Part shown: piece after piece, positions 1 through 29,679 of the stretch
Layout: the number at the start of each line of letters is the position of its first letter
Numbering within the stretch: position 1 is the stretch's first letter
Assembly: GCA_009760855.2 (NCBI GenBank)
Contig: WPIO01000025.1
Span: 1,907,501 to 1,971,500 of the forward strand
Source: Cristatella mucedo
Taxonomy: Eukaryota > Bryozoa > Phylactolaemata > Cristatellidae
DNA: 64,000 bases
Direction of reading: 5' to 3'
Program-made: the position numbers and the translations under genes
Notes under the pieces: model-generated
The model's input: only the letters and a program-made list of their open reading frames with translations
Told to the model about the DNA's origin: nothing
The model's database searches: none

Positions 1-749
1 ATGGCGAGACGCTGGACGTCTACTTGTCCGACCTTGTTCGCTTGGCAACAATTATCTTCGCTGCCCAGCTGCAAGCAAGGTACCTGAGCATCCCCAGAGT
101 GTTTACTGAAATGTGAGTTTGCATCATGCCTACCGAAGGATGTAAAGTGACAGCTGCAATCAGCATGCTGGCTTACCAAAGTTGAGTTGCCCGTGCTGGT
201 TGATATGTCGAGGAAGTTTGTTTCGCCAAGTCAGGCACGTCTTGTCAGTAGTTTTAAGGATCGACGCCCGCAGATCCGAGGACACGCAATGCAGTCTAAG
301 CTGGAGTCAAAAAGTGGTAAACCGACCAGCCTTTTTAAAGCAGGCCATAAAGCTCTTACCTGGCTCTGCAGAGATCTGAGTGACCTAGTTGTGACGTGTG
401 CTAACACGTTCGGCGATCGGGCCGATATAAAAAAAAGTTTTGGCCAAGGGAGTCCTTAAATACTGTGCCAGCATGTTTCCCTCGACTTCGGATTGGCAAC
501 ACTCCATTGACTTGATTTTGAATGGCAAACGTGAAACTGCAATTGGTAACACTGCCTTTTCAGGCCCGTTGCTTGCAGCAGTTTTGGCATCCTTGCATGA
601 ACTGCAGATGGCAGAAGAGGGTCTCTTTGGTGATGAAAGGCGACCATGCAGTGTGTACCTCTACATGTAAGACCAGTTTCATAATTAAAGGAGTACCACT
701 AGATATTAATTTTTCTGCGACTGACATAATTGCTGGCTGGGACACCATG

Positions 750-1210
750 CTTGCACCGGCTTGGCTCCTTCGTACCTAGCGGAACTGCTGCATCAGTTTT
801 AGCCTGTTCTCGCCCTCAGGTCATGTGTGGACAATAAATTAGCTGTTCCATTCCTCCACTTATAGACCATTGGCGACAGAAGCTTTATCTCTGCAGGACC
901 TAGACTGTGAAACTCGCTTCCACCATTCTTATGCAACGATAACTAATCTCCTGCTGCCGACTATGGCTAATTCATTTCAGCTGTCCCGAACAGCTACCTC
1001 CATGCTACTCACTACCTCGACTGCTCTCGTGACTCTGCTATGCTTCCCACTTTCTCTCTTTTGCGTGAGACGAATTTTGTTGGCCACCGAATGTGTACCG
1101 AAAGCGGCTTATGCTATGAGTGAGATATATAAAACTCTCCATGGTAACACCCACATAGTCTGTATAGCTTTGTACGGTTACAGACGGAGATACTTTACAT
1201 TGCATTAAAT
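750..1210 (+). mobile_element. L2 subfamily B 3' fragment nested in the Gypsy-like protease
   Basis: This plus-strand stretch aligns by eye with the reverse complement of 9200-9690 (for example SYLAELLHQF, the NKLAV/NRLAV segment and the GDRSFISAGPR segment). It therefore comes from the same L2 subfamily. It ends near 1210 in a TTACAGACGGAG..TTACAT..TTAAA tail shared with the 9200 copy. Just before it the flanking frame reads TDIIAGWD, and just after it CMGMDVTRAIGG. The fragment thus seems to have landed inside the protease region of the older Gypsy-like element. Clear target-site duplications were not identified. Confidence 0.65.
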
Positions 1211-1404
1211 TGCATGGGCATGGATGTCACAAGAGCAATAGGCGGCGTCTATATTGAACATTGCAAAAGCCAAGCTGACTACGGTAACGAAGAGCCCTCG
1301 GCCCGAGGCATTACTAGTGAAATAACCGGCATAACTTGACTTCACATTCCACCGGAAACAGTGTCTCGCTTGTTTCTAAGGTCGGAGACTCAAGCAGCTT
1401 AAGT

Positions 1405-2100
1405 CTCCGACAACGACTTCACTACCGTAATTAGCGATGGGGCATGGTGCATGGATTGCAACTGGAAAGATGGTGTACAGACACCGTTGCTGCCAAACCG
1501 CGTGCCTGCTGATCATATTCCAGCTGAGGTGGAAGCAGAATATGAGTGAGAAGTGGAGGACTGGATAAGGTGCAGTTGACTTGAACCATTTCACGTGGAG
1601 TGCAATAGGCTGATTCCCTATATGCCAGTGGTCCAAACCAGTAAAGGGAAAGCGTGACTTGTGCTCGACTATGGGGAGCTTAACCAGTTCCTGTCGAAAC
1701 AAGCGTTTGAGGGGAACTTATGCAGTGGTAATCTTAGATCGTGGCATCAAATGGGACGCAATGTAAGACTCGTGGACCTGCACAAGGCCTGTTTGCAGGT
1801 TTGCGTATACCCGTCATTGTTGAAGTACCAGGTGGCTGAGTTTCATTGCTGTCGGTAATACCTGACTCGCCCGGGTTTCGGCCTTAACGTTACACCAAAG
1901 GTAATGATGCTGTGATAAATAAAGTGAGGTCCGTGAATGAGGGAGTCAGTTCCACTGGTTCGGATGTGGACGACATTTTGGCGAACAGTCATATGGTCTT
2001 AAACGACCATGCGATCAAGCTGCTCGGCGAATATTAACTTGAAGCAAAACCACCCGAGAAGTTAGTGGTTTGTCGAATCTTAGGCCTCTGTGTCAACAGA
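1405..2100 (+). pseudogene. Reverse transcriptase domain of Gypsy-like pol (broken)
   Basis: Readable blocks in order are: TDNDF..DGAWCMDCNWKDG near 1405; VLDYGELNQFL at 1661; a block around 1730-1850 with LRSWHQMGRNV and KACLQVCVY; LTRPGFGLNVTPKVMM at 1861; VDDIL at 1966-1980, which is the position of the catalytic Y/F-x-DD box; and KPPEKL..RILGL at 2047-2095. In Ty3/Gypsy RTs the same blocks are followed by a connection domain and RNase H, as here. In-frame stops at several points (for example TGA after MML near 1912) exclude function. Confidence 0.7.
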
Positions 2101-2329
2101 AAACGAGAGGAGCTCATAAGGCGCCGATATAATGCCACAGACTCCCTACAGTCAGCTGTGACTCTGCAAGAGTTTTTCGTGTCGGCCATTTCCCGGTATC
2201 CAGCTGGCTGCGAGCCTCGTACATTTACCTCAAACGTATATCAAGCGTTTGGGACTGCGATAGCAAGGTGCCCAGTGAGGTTCTTGAAATTCCATTCGAT
2301 TGTCCATCGTCGGTTGCAAGCAGCTCATC

Positions 2330-2767
2330 TGGTCACTGGCACTTGTTCGGTGCCCAGAGTCATCAGAGGAAAACTCCTGTGCGATGCAAGCATCCTCGCT
2401 ATTATAACCTGTCTTGAGAATGGTGGTAAAGTTATTGAGTTTGCCTCGTGGCTCCAATAGCCAGAAGATACCTCGCATATTAACACTGCTTAAGTAGAAG
2501 CCGTCATCAAAGGTCTTTAAGTTACCATTGAGTGGGGACTTCAGAAAGCTCTAATTGTTACTGATTTGAATATTTTGATATACGGCTGAAGTAATTGATC
2601 GATGGGGATAAACCCGCGAGGAAAGGTAGCATGGAAGAGGCGATAATTAAACGACGACTAGAGCCACTCAGAGGTGCTGTAATGGACTGCAGTCTGCAGA
2701 TGACTGTAAGCCAATTAAGGTCTCAGGATAGCAAAGCGGACCAGCTGACGCGAGTGCCCCAAAATTA
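2330..2767 (+). pseudogene. RNase H domain of Gypsy-like pol (broken)
   Basis: LLCDASILAIITCLENGG near 2384 has the DAS motif that supplies the first catalytic Asp of retroelement RNase H. HINTA-VEAVIKGL near 2478 matches the usual HINVAELDAV segment with one stop. IVTD near 2555 would hold the second Asp. The domain closes with AIIKRRLEPLRG and KADQLTRVP (2640-2767). The frame is interrupted by several stops. Confidence 0.65.
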
Positions 2768-2879
2768 GTTGAAGTTTACGACTTGGTATATTAATGCCGT
2801 CATTTCTGAGGTCAGTGCAGTGGCTTTTAAGATTGACCTGGAACAACTCCACAACCAGCTCCTCCTGGGCGTCGACACG

Positions 2880-3400
2880 ACCCTATAGTTAGCGAGACTG
2901 TGTCACCCTAATGAGAACATTAGCAGAGCCAACTTAGAATGAATTGTCATGTCTTGTGTGCGTTGCTGATCGGTGGATCCGTCTCCAATTTCTTGGCATC
3001 AAGACATTTTTGAAGTTGCTGAAGAACTGGTCTCGTCTTGCAGTCAATATAGCACACTAATGTGACGAGAAATAGTTGACCCTGATGAACTGCAGGCCAG
3101 CAGATTTAGTTTTGGATATGGTGTACTATCGTTATTCGGCACCGACACACATGATAAAAGGCGAAATAGGGCCTCACCGGCAGTTATTAATGTCTGAATG
3201 GCAGTGCCTGCTCTAGCCTACGAATGGCCGGCACTGCAGCACTCACTTTCCCATTAACTACAAGGCGGGCCAAAGAGCTTTTGTAAAATAAAAAGTGTAC
3301 GGTATGCGACAGAATGGCCAAAAGCGACTGTAACCTCAGATATTCGGCGCCTCGGAGCTGAGGTCAACGGAATTAAAGACATTCGGTGGAAGACTGGTTA
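2880..3400 (+). pseudogene. Integrase N-terminus and C-terminal tail remnants
   Basis: CVRC-SVDPSPISWH at about 2955-3000 looks like the CxxC half of an integrase HHCC zinc-binding region followed by the linker typical of this pol lineage. At 3310-3390, EWPKATVTS...GAEVNGIKDIR resembles the chromodomain-like or GPY-like tail that ends these polyproteins. The catalytic core between them is too decayed to assign residues. 3400-3700 holds no recognisable domain. Confidence 0.5.
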
Positions 3401-3749
3401 GTAATGGATGCTGAGCGAGAAAAGCCTGCTCAGTCGATAATACCCTCCCGAAACGATAAAACGACGATCACTATGACGGGGCAGAGGAAATTGTTAGCCG
3501 CCACATTCCCGTACCCACATTCCCAATACCGTCGGAATTTCAGCACCCTCGACTGTTCTCCAAATTCGTCATGGACTGATCTTTGGATCAGAGGGGCATT
3601 TGATTTCGTTTAATTGATGGTTATGTCCATGTTCGATATACAATTAGGCTTGAGCACTCGACCTGGTATGCGAGCGAGATATCCTCCTAGCGCTTGTTGT
3701 GACGGGAGCAGTTGGAGTACTATTTTTGGGCGATAGGGCTAAAAAAATA

Positions 3750-5960
3750 TAACTCGTTCACATAGCGCCCAAAGATAACTTAATCTCTTTGGCTGGAGCC
3801 AAAAGAATGAAGGGAACTAAAATTGAGTGACAAAACCTTGAAGCCCATGCCTTGCTTGGGTGGTAGCTAGTCCATGTCGGCGAGAAGTGACGTGATGAGG
3901 TCACTGTGACTCTCACGAAAGACAAGCCTAGCTGCAGAGTTTTGCACAAGCTGTAAGCGCCCAAGTTCACAGGTCGCTACCCCAGCAAGTAGCGATTTTC
4001 ATAAGTGGAGACGGGATGTCGCTAAGGCAAGAAACTATTAGATGTGGTATCGCAGCCTTAAAAAAGCCCGAATTTTTACAATGATTTATAGGTTCATGTA
4101 GGCAGACTTGACCGTGAAGCTGATGTGGTCGTCTAATGACAGGTTTATTTGGAACGATACATCTAAATTTCGTGAAGATTTAACTTGAGATGTACTGGCA
4201 GAGCCAATTGTGAGCTTTAAACTTTCCAACTTCTGAATCACTCTTGGTTCGCCCATAACTAGTAAGTTAGTTTAACCATTATTCAATTTAAGAACGTTTG
4301 CTGCCATCTATGCGACGATTTCAACAATGCATGCAGCAAGTGAGTTGAGATGATTCGAGGTGCTGCAATCTGGGGAAGGGTGAAAGCAAAGGTACAATTG
4401 AGTTTGATCTGCATAGAATTTTAAGCCTAGACTTTTCCTTGCAATCGTGCTGACAACGGGGAGAGTTGAAACCGTGAAAATAGAAGGACCAAACACAGCG
4501 CCCTGAGGTACCCCATATCTCATAGCTTCACTGCATGATCTCTGTTTATTCACATTAATAATCTGAAGTATTCCAGAGAAATAGGAACTAGACTATTGCA
4601 ATTCAGAACCAGTAACGCTTAAACGAGATTTCAGGCATTTAAGAAGGACGTAGTTATTGAAAGTATCAAAAGTTGCCGAAACATCGAGCAAAACAAGCAG
4701 ACACTCTCCCTTGTCTGCATTCCTGGGTATGTTGAACCAGAAGCAATGCTGACTCGGTGAGGAAAATTAGCTCTGAAACCATCCAGCAACTTAATGATAA
4801 TTTTTGAAGTTTCAAAATATCGGTTCAGCTGGTCTGCCACAACTCGTTCCAGTGCAGTCAACAGAAACGGTAGAAGGGATACTGGGCAAAAGTTACTCAA
4901 GATCTCTTGGTCTATTAGTACTTTCTTGAGTTGTGGATTGACTTTAGCTTGATTGAAAGGTCCTGCGACATGATCTGAGGATAATGGCATATTTATTTAT
5001 GTATGATGTTAGTTATGCATGGCAGCAGCAGATTAGTGCATCTACATTCAATCGCCTTACCCTTAGCAGCAAATGTAAAGCACCTAGAAAGAGATTGAGT
5101 TTATTGAGGGCACTTTATGGAGTTTAATATTATTAGTATTATTATCGTAGAAACGGGACTATGGGATAAGGTCCCAAGGACTTATTTTTCTCTTGAATGA
5201 TTTTGATTCAAACTTCAGAACGACGTCACTGGTGACTTTCCTGAATTTAGACAGTGAGGAGCTGCATGGAATTGAAAGATGTCATTCTAGAGGGTTGCAC
5301 CCATCTTATGGACGTACTGTCTGATCCCATCTATCTTGTTGACATAAAAGCTACAAAAGCGATAAGCTAGATCATCACAGGGATTACTAGGCCAGGAGCT
5401 AAGCTGGGAGTGGTTAAGGAGATTGTTGATCGTCGAGGTCTGCATTGTGGATGGTGCATCTGTGATTCAACAAGATTTTTAATGAAGGTAGACTTGACCT
5501 TAACCAGGATTGATTGGTATAATCTACAGTAGTCTTCCTATGCCTACTGATGAAGCCTCAATCCTCATCGTTTGTCTGCTTCTTCAAGCTTGCACTTAGT
5601 AAACCTAGCTAGTTTAATGTCCGTGATAAGACACGGGTCGTCTGACGAAGGCAGACGGTACATTTAGTCAAGGGTGCAAAGTCATCGAACATGTCAGTTA
5701 ATGACGTGTTATAGCAATCTGCCAATTACGAGCAGTCGGGATGGGGTGTAGCTGTGGAGGCGGAACAGATATTCTCGTGCGGACAGCATCGATGTAAAAG
5801 GTTTTGAGGTTTTGTGATTCACATGATTTTAGATGAGCTGGAAGAAGGCACACATTGTACAATTAATGGGATGTGCATGTGGTCAGATAAGCGGAATTTA
5901 GGAATAACTATCGAAGACAAAAGTGCAGTGACGTGAAAAAATTTGGTCGAGTGTGTGACT
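3750..5960 (-). mobile_element. L2 subfamily A copy, EN-linker-RT, minus strand, interrupted
   Basis: Reading down the minus strand: an apurinic-endonuclease end with an SDH motif (SDHMHIPL) near 5880; a linker with YRFCSFYVNKIDGIRQ near 5320; then RT segments 4631-4990 (PVSLLPFLLTALERVVADQLN) and 4308-4553 (GVPQGAVFGPSIF and FYADQTQLYLCF). The C-terminal block continues at 3758-3970. The catalytic YADD has become YADQ. The 3' end is missing because homology stops near 3760. A plus-strand L2 tail at 5005-5152 separates the linker from the RT. The copy is inactive. Confidence 0.75.
5005..5152 (+). mobile_element. L2 3'-end fragment with ATT-rich tail, plus strand
   Basis: TTCAATCGCCTTACCCTTAG, then GCAAATGTAAAGCACC, AGAAAGAGATTGAGTT and GGGCACTTTATGG, ends in ATATTATTAGTATTATTAT. 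This is the 3' UTR end shared by all subfamily A copies in the window. It lies opposite in orientation to, and inside, the 3750-5960 copy. Confidence 0.75.
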
Positions 5961-6021
5961 CTTGGTGTAAGTAGAGCCATGCACATGAGCCACAATGAAC
6001 AATGAGCCGAACAGCGAAATA

Positions 6022-7430
6022 TAATAATGATAATAATGCACTTGATAAAGCACCCTCAGAAAACTCAATCTCTTTCTAGGTGCTTTACATTTGCTGGAAA
6101 GGGAAACGCAATTGAATGGTGAGTAATATCATGCTTGATAAATAAAAAACATGAATAACGTTTTTAGGGGTGACATGCAAATGGTCAGCATGCAAATGTG
6201 GTTAGTGGTAGCGTGCACAGTGTCAGCACGCATAAGCATATCAATGACGAATCACAGGACCCACTAAATTTTTTGTCCAAAATAGGTGCGCTTTGAAGTT
6301 CTTTTTAAATGTGGTCAAGTCAGGGGATGTTTTGACCCAAGTCGGGAGGGATTTCCAGGCTTTGGGAGCATACGAACTAAATGCAAGGTCTCCAAATGAT
6401 TTGAGGTTAGTACGAGGTATTGGTAGACTGTTGGATTCGGAATAGCTGGTGGTACTATGCTTGGCCTGGTGGGGGAGTAGATCTGAGAGATAGGCTGGAG
6501 CCAAAGAATGAAGTGACCTAAAAGTGAGCGACAAAAGCTTGAAGTCGATCCGTTGCTTGACTGGTAGCCAGTGTAGGTCGGCGAGAATTGGGGTGACAGG
6601 GCAACTGCGACACTCACGACAGACAAGCCTAGTTGCTGAGTTTTGCACCAGCTGGAATCGCCCTGTCACACATGCTGGTAGGCCAGTAAGAAATGAGTTG
6701 CAGAAATCTAGACGGGATGTCACGAATGCAAGGACCAACTTAGATGTTGTATCCTTATCAAAATAAGCCCGCATTTTAGCAATCTTGTGGAGCTGAAAGT
6801 AGGCAGATTTGACTGTGGACCTGATGTGGTCGTCTAACGAGAGGTCACTTTGGAACATGACACCTAGATTTTGAGCGGATTCAACAGGAGATATTATGGC
6901 AGAGCCAATTTTGAGCATCAGCCTTTCCAATTTCTGAATCACACTGGGTTTGCCCATAAGTATTAAGTTAGTTTTATCATAGTTTTGTTTTAGAAAATTT
7001 GCTGCCATCCATGTGCGGATGTCGTCAATACATGCAGCAAGTGAGTTGAGAGGATTTGAGGTGCTCGAAGGTTAGGAGGTATCAAAGCAAAGGGACAACT
7101 GAGTTTCGTCCTCATAGAAGTGAAAGCCTAGATTGTGCTTGGCAATCACGTCAGTTAGAGGGAGATTATAAACCGTGAAAAGAACCTGACTGAGCACTGA
7201 GCCCTGAGTTACCCCATATTTCAGAGGTACCACGGATGATCTTTGTCCATTCACGTCAACACTCTGGAGTCTCCCACTGAGATAGGACCTGAACCATTGC
7301 AGAGCAGTGCCAGTGCTGCCCAGGCGAGATTAGATGTGCTCTAAAAGAACTTTGTGATCGATAGTATCAAAAGCTGCTGAAAGATCGAGCAAAACAAGCA
7401 GAGACACTCTACCTATGTCTGCTTTCGTAA
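6022..7430 (-). mobile_element. L2 subfamily A copy, RT to 3' end, minus strand
   Basis: The 3' tail (reverse-complement AATAATGATAATAATGCAC at 6022) is followed upstream by the conserved 3' UTR and an unusually long open C-terminal frame at 6241-7008. That frame encodes the post-RT region (SPVESAQNLGVMFQSDLSL, SRLDFCNSFLTGLP, ADLHWLPVKQRIDFK). The RT core at 7072-7254 is damaged: VPQG reads VTQG and YADD reads YEDE. Homology to the RT start fades near 7430. It is 5' truncated, as is usual for L2 insertions. Confidence 0.8.
6241..7008 (-). pseudogene. L2 ORF2 C-terminal region, 255-codon open frame
   Basis: This is the longest non-repetitive open frame in the window. It encodes the thumb/C-terminal part of an L2-type ORF2 protein, downstream of the RT catalytic box. 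Homologous segments recur in the copies at 3758, 35400, 43600, 48058, 48431 and 57010, which identifies it as repeat-derived and not a host gene. It ends at a normal TGA just before the 3' UTR. Upstream, a frame break separates it from the RT core, whose catalytic motif is mutated. No product is expected. Confidence 0.8.
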
Positions 7431-7439
7431 GTAGGTTGT

Positions 7440-7640
7440 TGTATACCCTAAGCGTACGTAATTCAGTGCTGAAGACGTCATATAAATTGTCAAATGAATT
7501 TTGAAATCACCAATAATGATGAAAGGTTGGTTTCTTGCACGCAGAATCGAAGTTAGATCAGATAAATCGGAGATAAAAAAAATTGTTCTTGATGGGTGAT
7601 GTACTATTGCAAACATCGGTAGCTGCATGATGACCTTGTG
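7440..7640 (-). pseudogene. L2-type AP endonuclease fragment
   Basis: The minus-strand frame reads FAIVHHPSRTIFFISDLSDL and then PFIIIGDFKIHLT, followed by SSALNYV. IYRPP-x-SS and GDFNIH are signature blocks of the apurinic-like endonuclease of L2/CR1 elements, where the Asp and Asn of GDFN are catalytic; here Asn is Lys. The fragment sits directly upstream, in minus-strand sense, of the 6022-7430 copy. It may be its displaced 5' part with the linker deleted. Confidence 0.6.
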
Positions 7641-7802
7641 CAAGTCTACTCTAACCATGTTAAGCTTGTTGCCATTGAGCATGCTACCACATAACTTTCG
7701 ATCGGTCTTCCTTTGCAGCATATGTTGAGTACCTGAAAATTGACTATGTTGTGGGATCTGAGGGTGTTCTATCAAACGTATTATTATTCTTATTAGTACT
7801 AT
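7640..7802 (+). mobile_element. L2 3'-end fragment with ATT tail, plus strand
   Basis: GCCATTGAGCATGCTACCAC, TTCGATCG, CCTTTGCAGCATATG and GGGTGTTCTATCAAACGTAT, ending in ATTATTCTTATTAGTACTAT, match the 3' UTR and tail of the subfamily A copies. The fragment abuts the endonuclease piece at 7440-7640 in the opposite orientation. Confidence 0.7.
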
Positions 7803-8122
7803 CAAGTGGTTACAAAAATTCCTACTCAGTCATTTAGGAATATTTATATTAATTAGAATTACGTCCTCTTAAATTGTAGTTTTTCAGAGGATTCGCTAGA
7901 TTAATAATTGGGGAAAGTTGTAAGCTTTACCGGTTTAAGAATCTAATACACTGAAATTTGGAATTCCGAGCAATTAATGACATCGTGGCTAAAGAGGGTG
8001 ATAGACGTTTACGCCGTACAAACCTTTGTGGCAGTGCTCATTACTGCTACAACTATTTGCTATATCCTGTGACGATCCAACTTCAAAGGCGTATGGGTGA
8101 CTAATTATACCTTCTGTTTTAG
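7803..8122. other. No recognised feature before the first detected transporter exon
   Basis: AT-rich sequence. I looked for the N-terminal exon of the SLC22-like gene here and found none. The pyrimidine-rich CTTCTGTTTTAG at 8111-8122 is the splice acceptor of the exon that follows. Confidence 0.5.
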
Positions 8123-27747
<19,625 letters not shown>

Positions 27748-28005
27748 ATAGGCCTATACATTGGAGGCGATGTATGATCTTATAAATAGCCATTTTTAAG
27801 ATAACGTGCATGATAAATGACGAGATAAAATGGCGCAAGTCAATACTTTCAAAATAAGAAAAACTGTCATTAAAATACGTAAGCATCCCTGGAAAATATT
27901 TGTTATGCTATTTCTATATTAAGGTGTTCTGATGCATATATCACAAACAATTAACCTTCAGAAAACATTGAAAATTTGTCTTCCAACTTCTATAGTGCAT
28001 ATATC
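27748..28005 (+). other. Sequence downstream of the transporter stop codon
   Basis: Presumed 3' UTR and flank. No clear AATAAA was found near the stop. Confidence 0.35.
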
Positions 28006-28009
28006 TACT

Positions 28010-29675
28010 GCTCTAAAGCATAACTAACTTAGTAAATTTGCCCTTAGTCTCTGATATTGTCCTTGCACCTTTAAAAGGCTGTTGTAAGACCACCAACTGA
28101 GAAAGCAACATTAGACTAAGAGGACCTAAGCAGCTTTCACCTAGTCTTCTTACAGTAATTCCTATCCAAGACATTAGAACGAGTATTGGCATACTAAATA
28201 AACTCTTACATTGAAACTTCAAACCTAGCAAGTAACTTCCAGTCTGGTTCTAGGGCTACACAATCCACAGATTCAGATGGACTTCGGGTAAATGCCGAAC
28301 GTCTGAGGAATACAGACTTAGGTGAAGTACTTCTGCTGTTTTTGCTTGAATATTTAGGCAGTGTTTGATACTATTTTATCAAAAGTCGTTTTCACGGGTC
28401 TCCCATCTCGCGCGGGTATCACTGGAACTCAACGTAATGGTCTCAATCGTATTGCAGTTGGAGACTTTAGAGTACTAGTATATACGTGGGCAAAAATCAT
28501 TCCCGGAGCCACTAAAGAAAAGGATATCCGTGGGCTCTGTTTCTTAGTCCACTTATTTTAGCAGCTCAGCTCTCTTGCAGATGCGATTGTCAGGCACAAT
28601 CTAGGCCTTCACTTCTATGCAGATAAAGCACGGCTGAACATACGCTTTAATCCCTGTTAAACCTCTAGCATATCAGTCTCTCAACTCTCATGCTTCATCC
28701 ATTGCTGATATCTGCAGATGGATGGCAGCAGAATTTAGCAATTTGAATGAAGAAAAGACTAGCTTCCTAGTTCTGGTTAAATCTAGTGAGACTCTGAAAC
28801 GGAATACCTAAACGTTTACAGTCTGATATACAGGCACATTTCCAGTGAAATCTTCACGAAATCCGTATAGTCTTATCCAAAGTCATTGTTCACTAAAAGA
28901 TTAGCACGTGGGCTATAGCTTCAAGTCTGCCAAAATTCAGCTATGTCATATTGCCAAAACTCGGGCCTGCTTAGACATTGAGACCACATCCAAAATGTTC
29001 CAAACATTTGGGACATTTCATTTGAATTCTTTATCCCATTGCTAGCAGGGCTACTGACCCAAGCAATCAGGTGCTGGTTTGTTGTGGCTGTCCAGTTACC
29101 AAATTACGTCAATTCTAACCGAACTGCACTGGCTCCCATTCCTGCAGCATATTGACTTAAAGTTTTTTTTACTCACTTTTATATTCCTTTACTTTCTTTC
29201 TCCGGTTCTGCTGTCGCAACTAGTATGCACTCAGAGAAGGCACTGTACCACCTGCTCATCTGACTCGAATCGTTTGCCAGGCCTGGAATGAACTTAAAAT
29301 CTTTCTGAGACTTTACCTTAAGTTCACATTTTCCAAACGCTTGTAACTCACTCCCGACTTAAGGGGCGACATAACTTGTCTTAATAACATAAAAAACAAC
29401 CTAAATACGCACCGTTCTTTGACATAATTTCTGGGTTATTGTAACTTGTTCTCTGTTCTTTTTGGATTTATTTATGATGATGATGTGGATGTTACAATTG
29501 ACGGTATTGGCACACTGACACATTGAAGTTTTCATAACCATATCATACACGTTGCCAGTAATTCTATTACCAGTAACTATGTGAATATGCTTCCTTTACA
29601 GTATATGAAAATTACCTAGAAAGGTATTTTCTCAAGGCACTGTATAAATTTATTACGGTTAGTGTTATCAATACT
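28010..29675 (+). mobile_element. Old L2 copy, RT to 3' end, plus strand
   Basis: Decayed blocks in order are: a PLKRL-type RT entry near 28070; an FQSGSRATQS-like block near 28240; GLHFYADKARLN near 28600 (the YADD box is now YADK); a WMAAEF segment near 28720; a C-terminal part near 29080-29290 (LTELHWLPFLQHIDLK); and a 3' tail AAATTACCTAGAAAGGTATT near 29605. Many indels indicate high age. Confidence 0.65.
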
Positions 29676-29679
29676 TTTG

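Larger units (their letters stand above)
1..3700 (+). mobile_element. Degenerate Ty3/Gypsy-like retroelement pol (gag?-PR-RT-RNaseH-IN)
   Basis: Translation in shifting plus-strand frames gives the domain order of a Ty3/Gypsy-type pol, broken by many stops and frameshifts. A possible gag-like stretch lies at 3-109 (GETLDVYLSDLVRLA). A retropepsin end is at 1213-1260 (GMDVTRAIGG). RT runs 1405-2100, RNase H 2330-2767, and an integrase/C-terminal tail is visible in pieces to about 3390. RNase H followed by a KADQLTRVP stretch and an integrase entry CVRC-SVDPSPISWH match a distinctive pol lineage that I remember from protist and invertebrate genomes. That placement is from memory and needs a search. 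No LTRs, primer-binding site or polypurine tract were found, and the left end is cut by the window. It is not functional. Confidence 0.75.
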
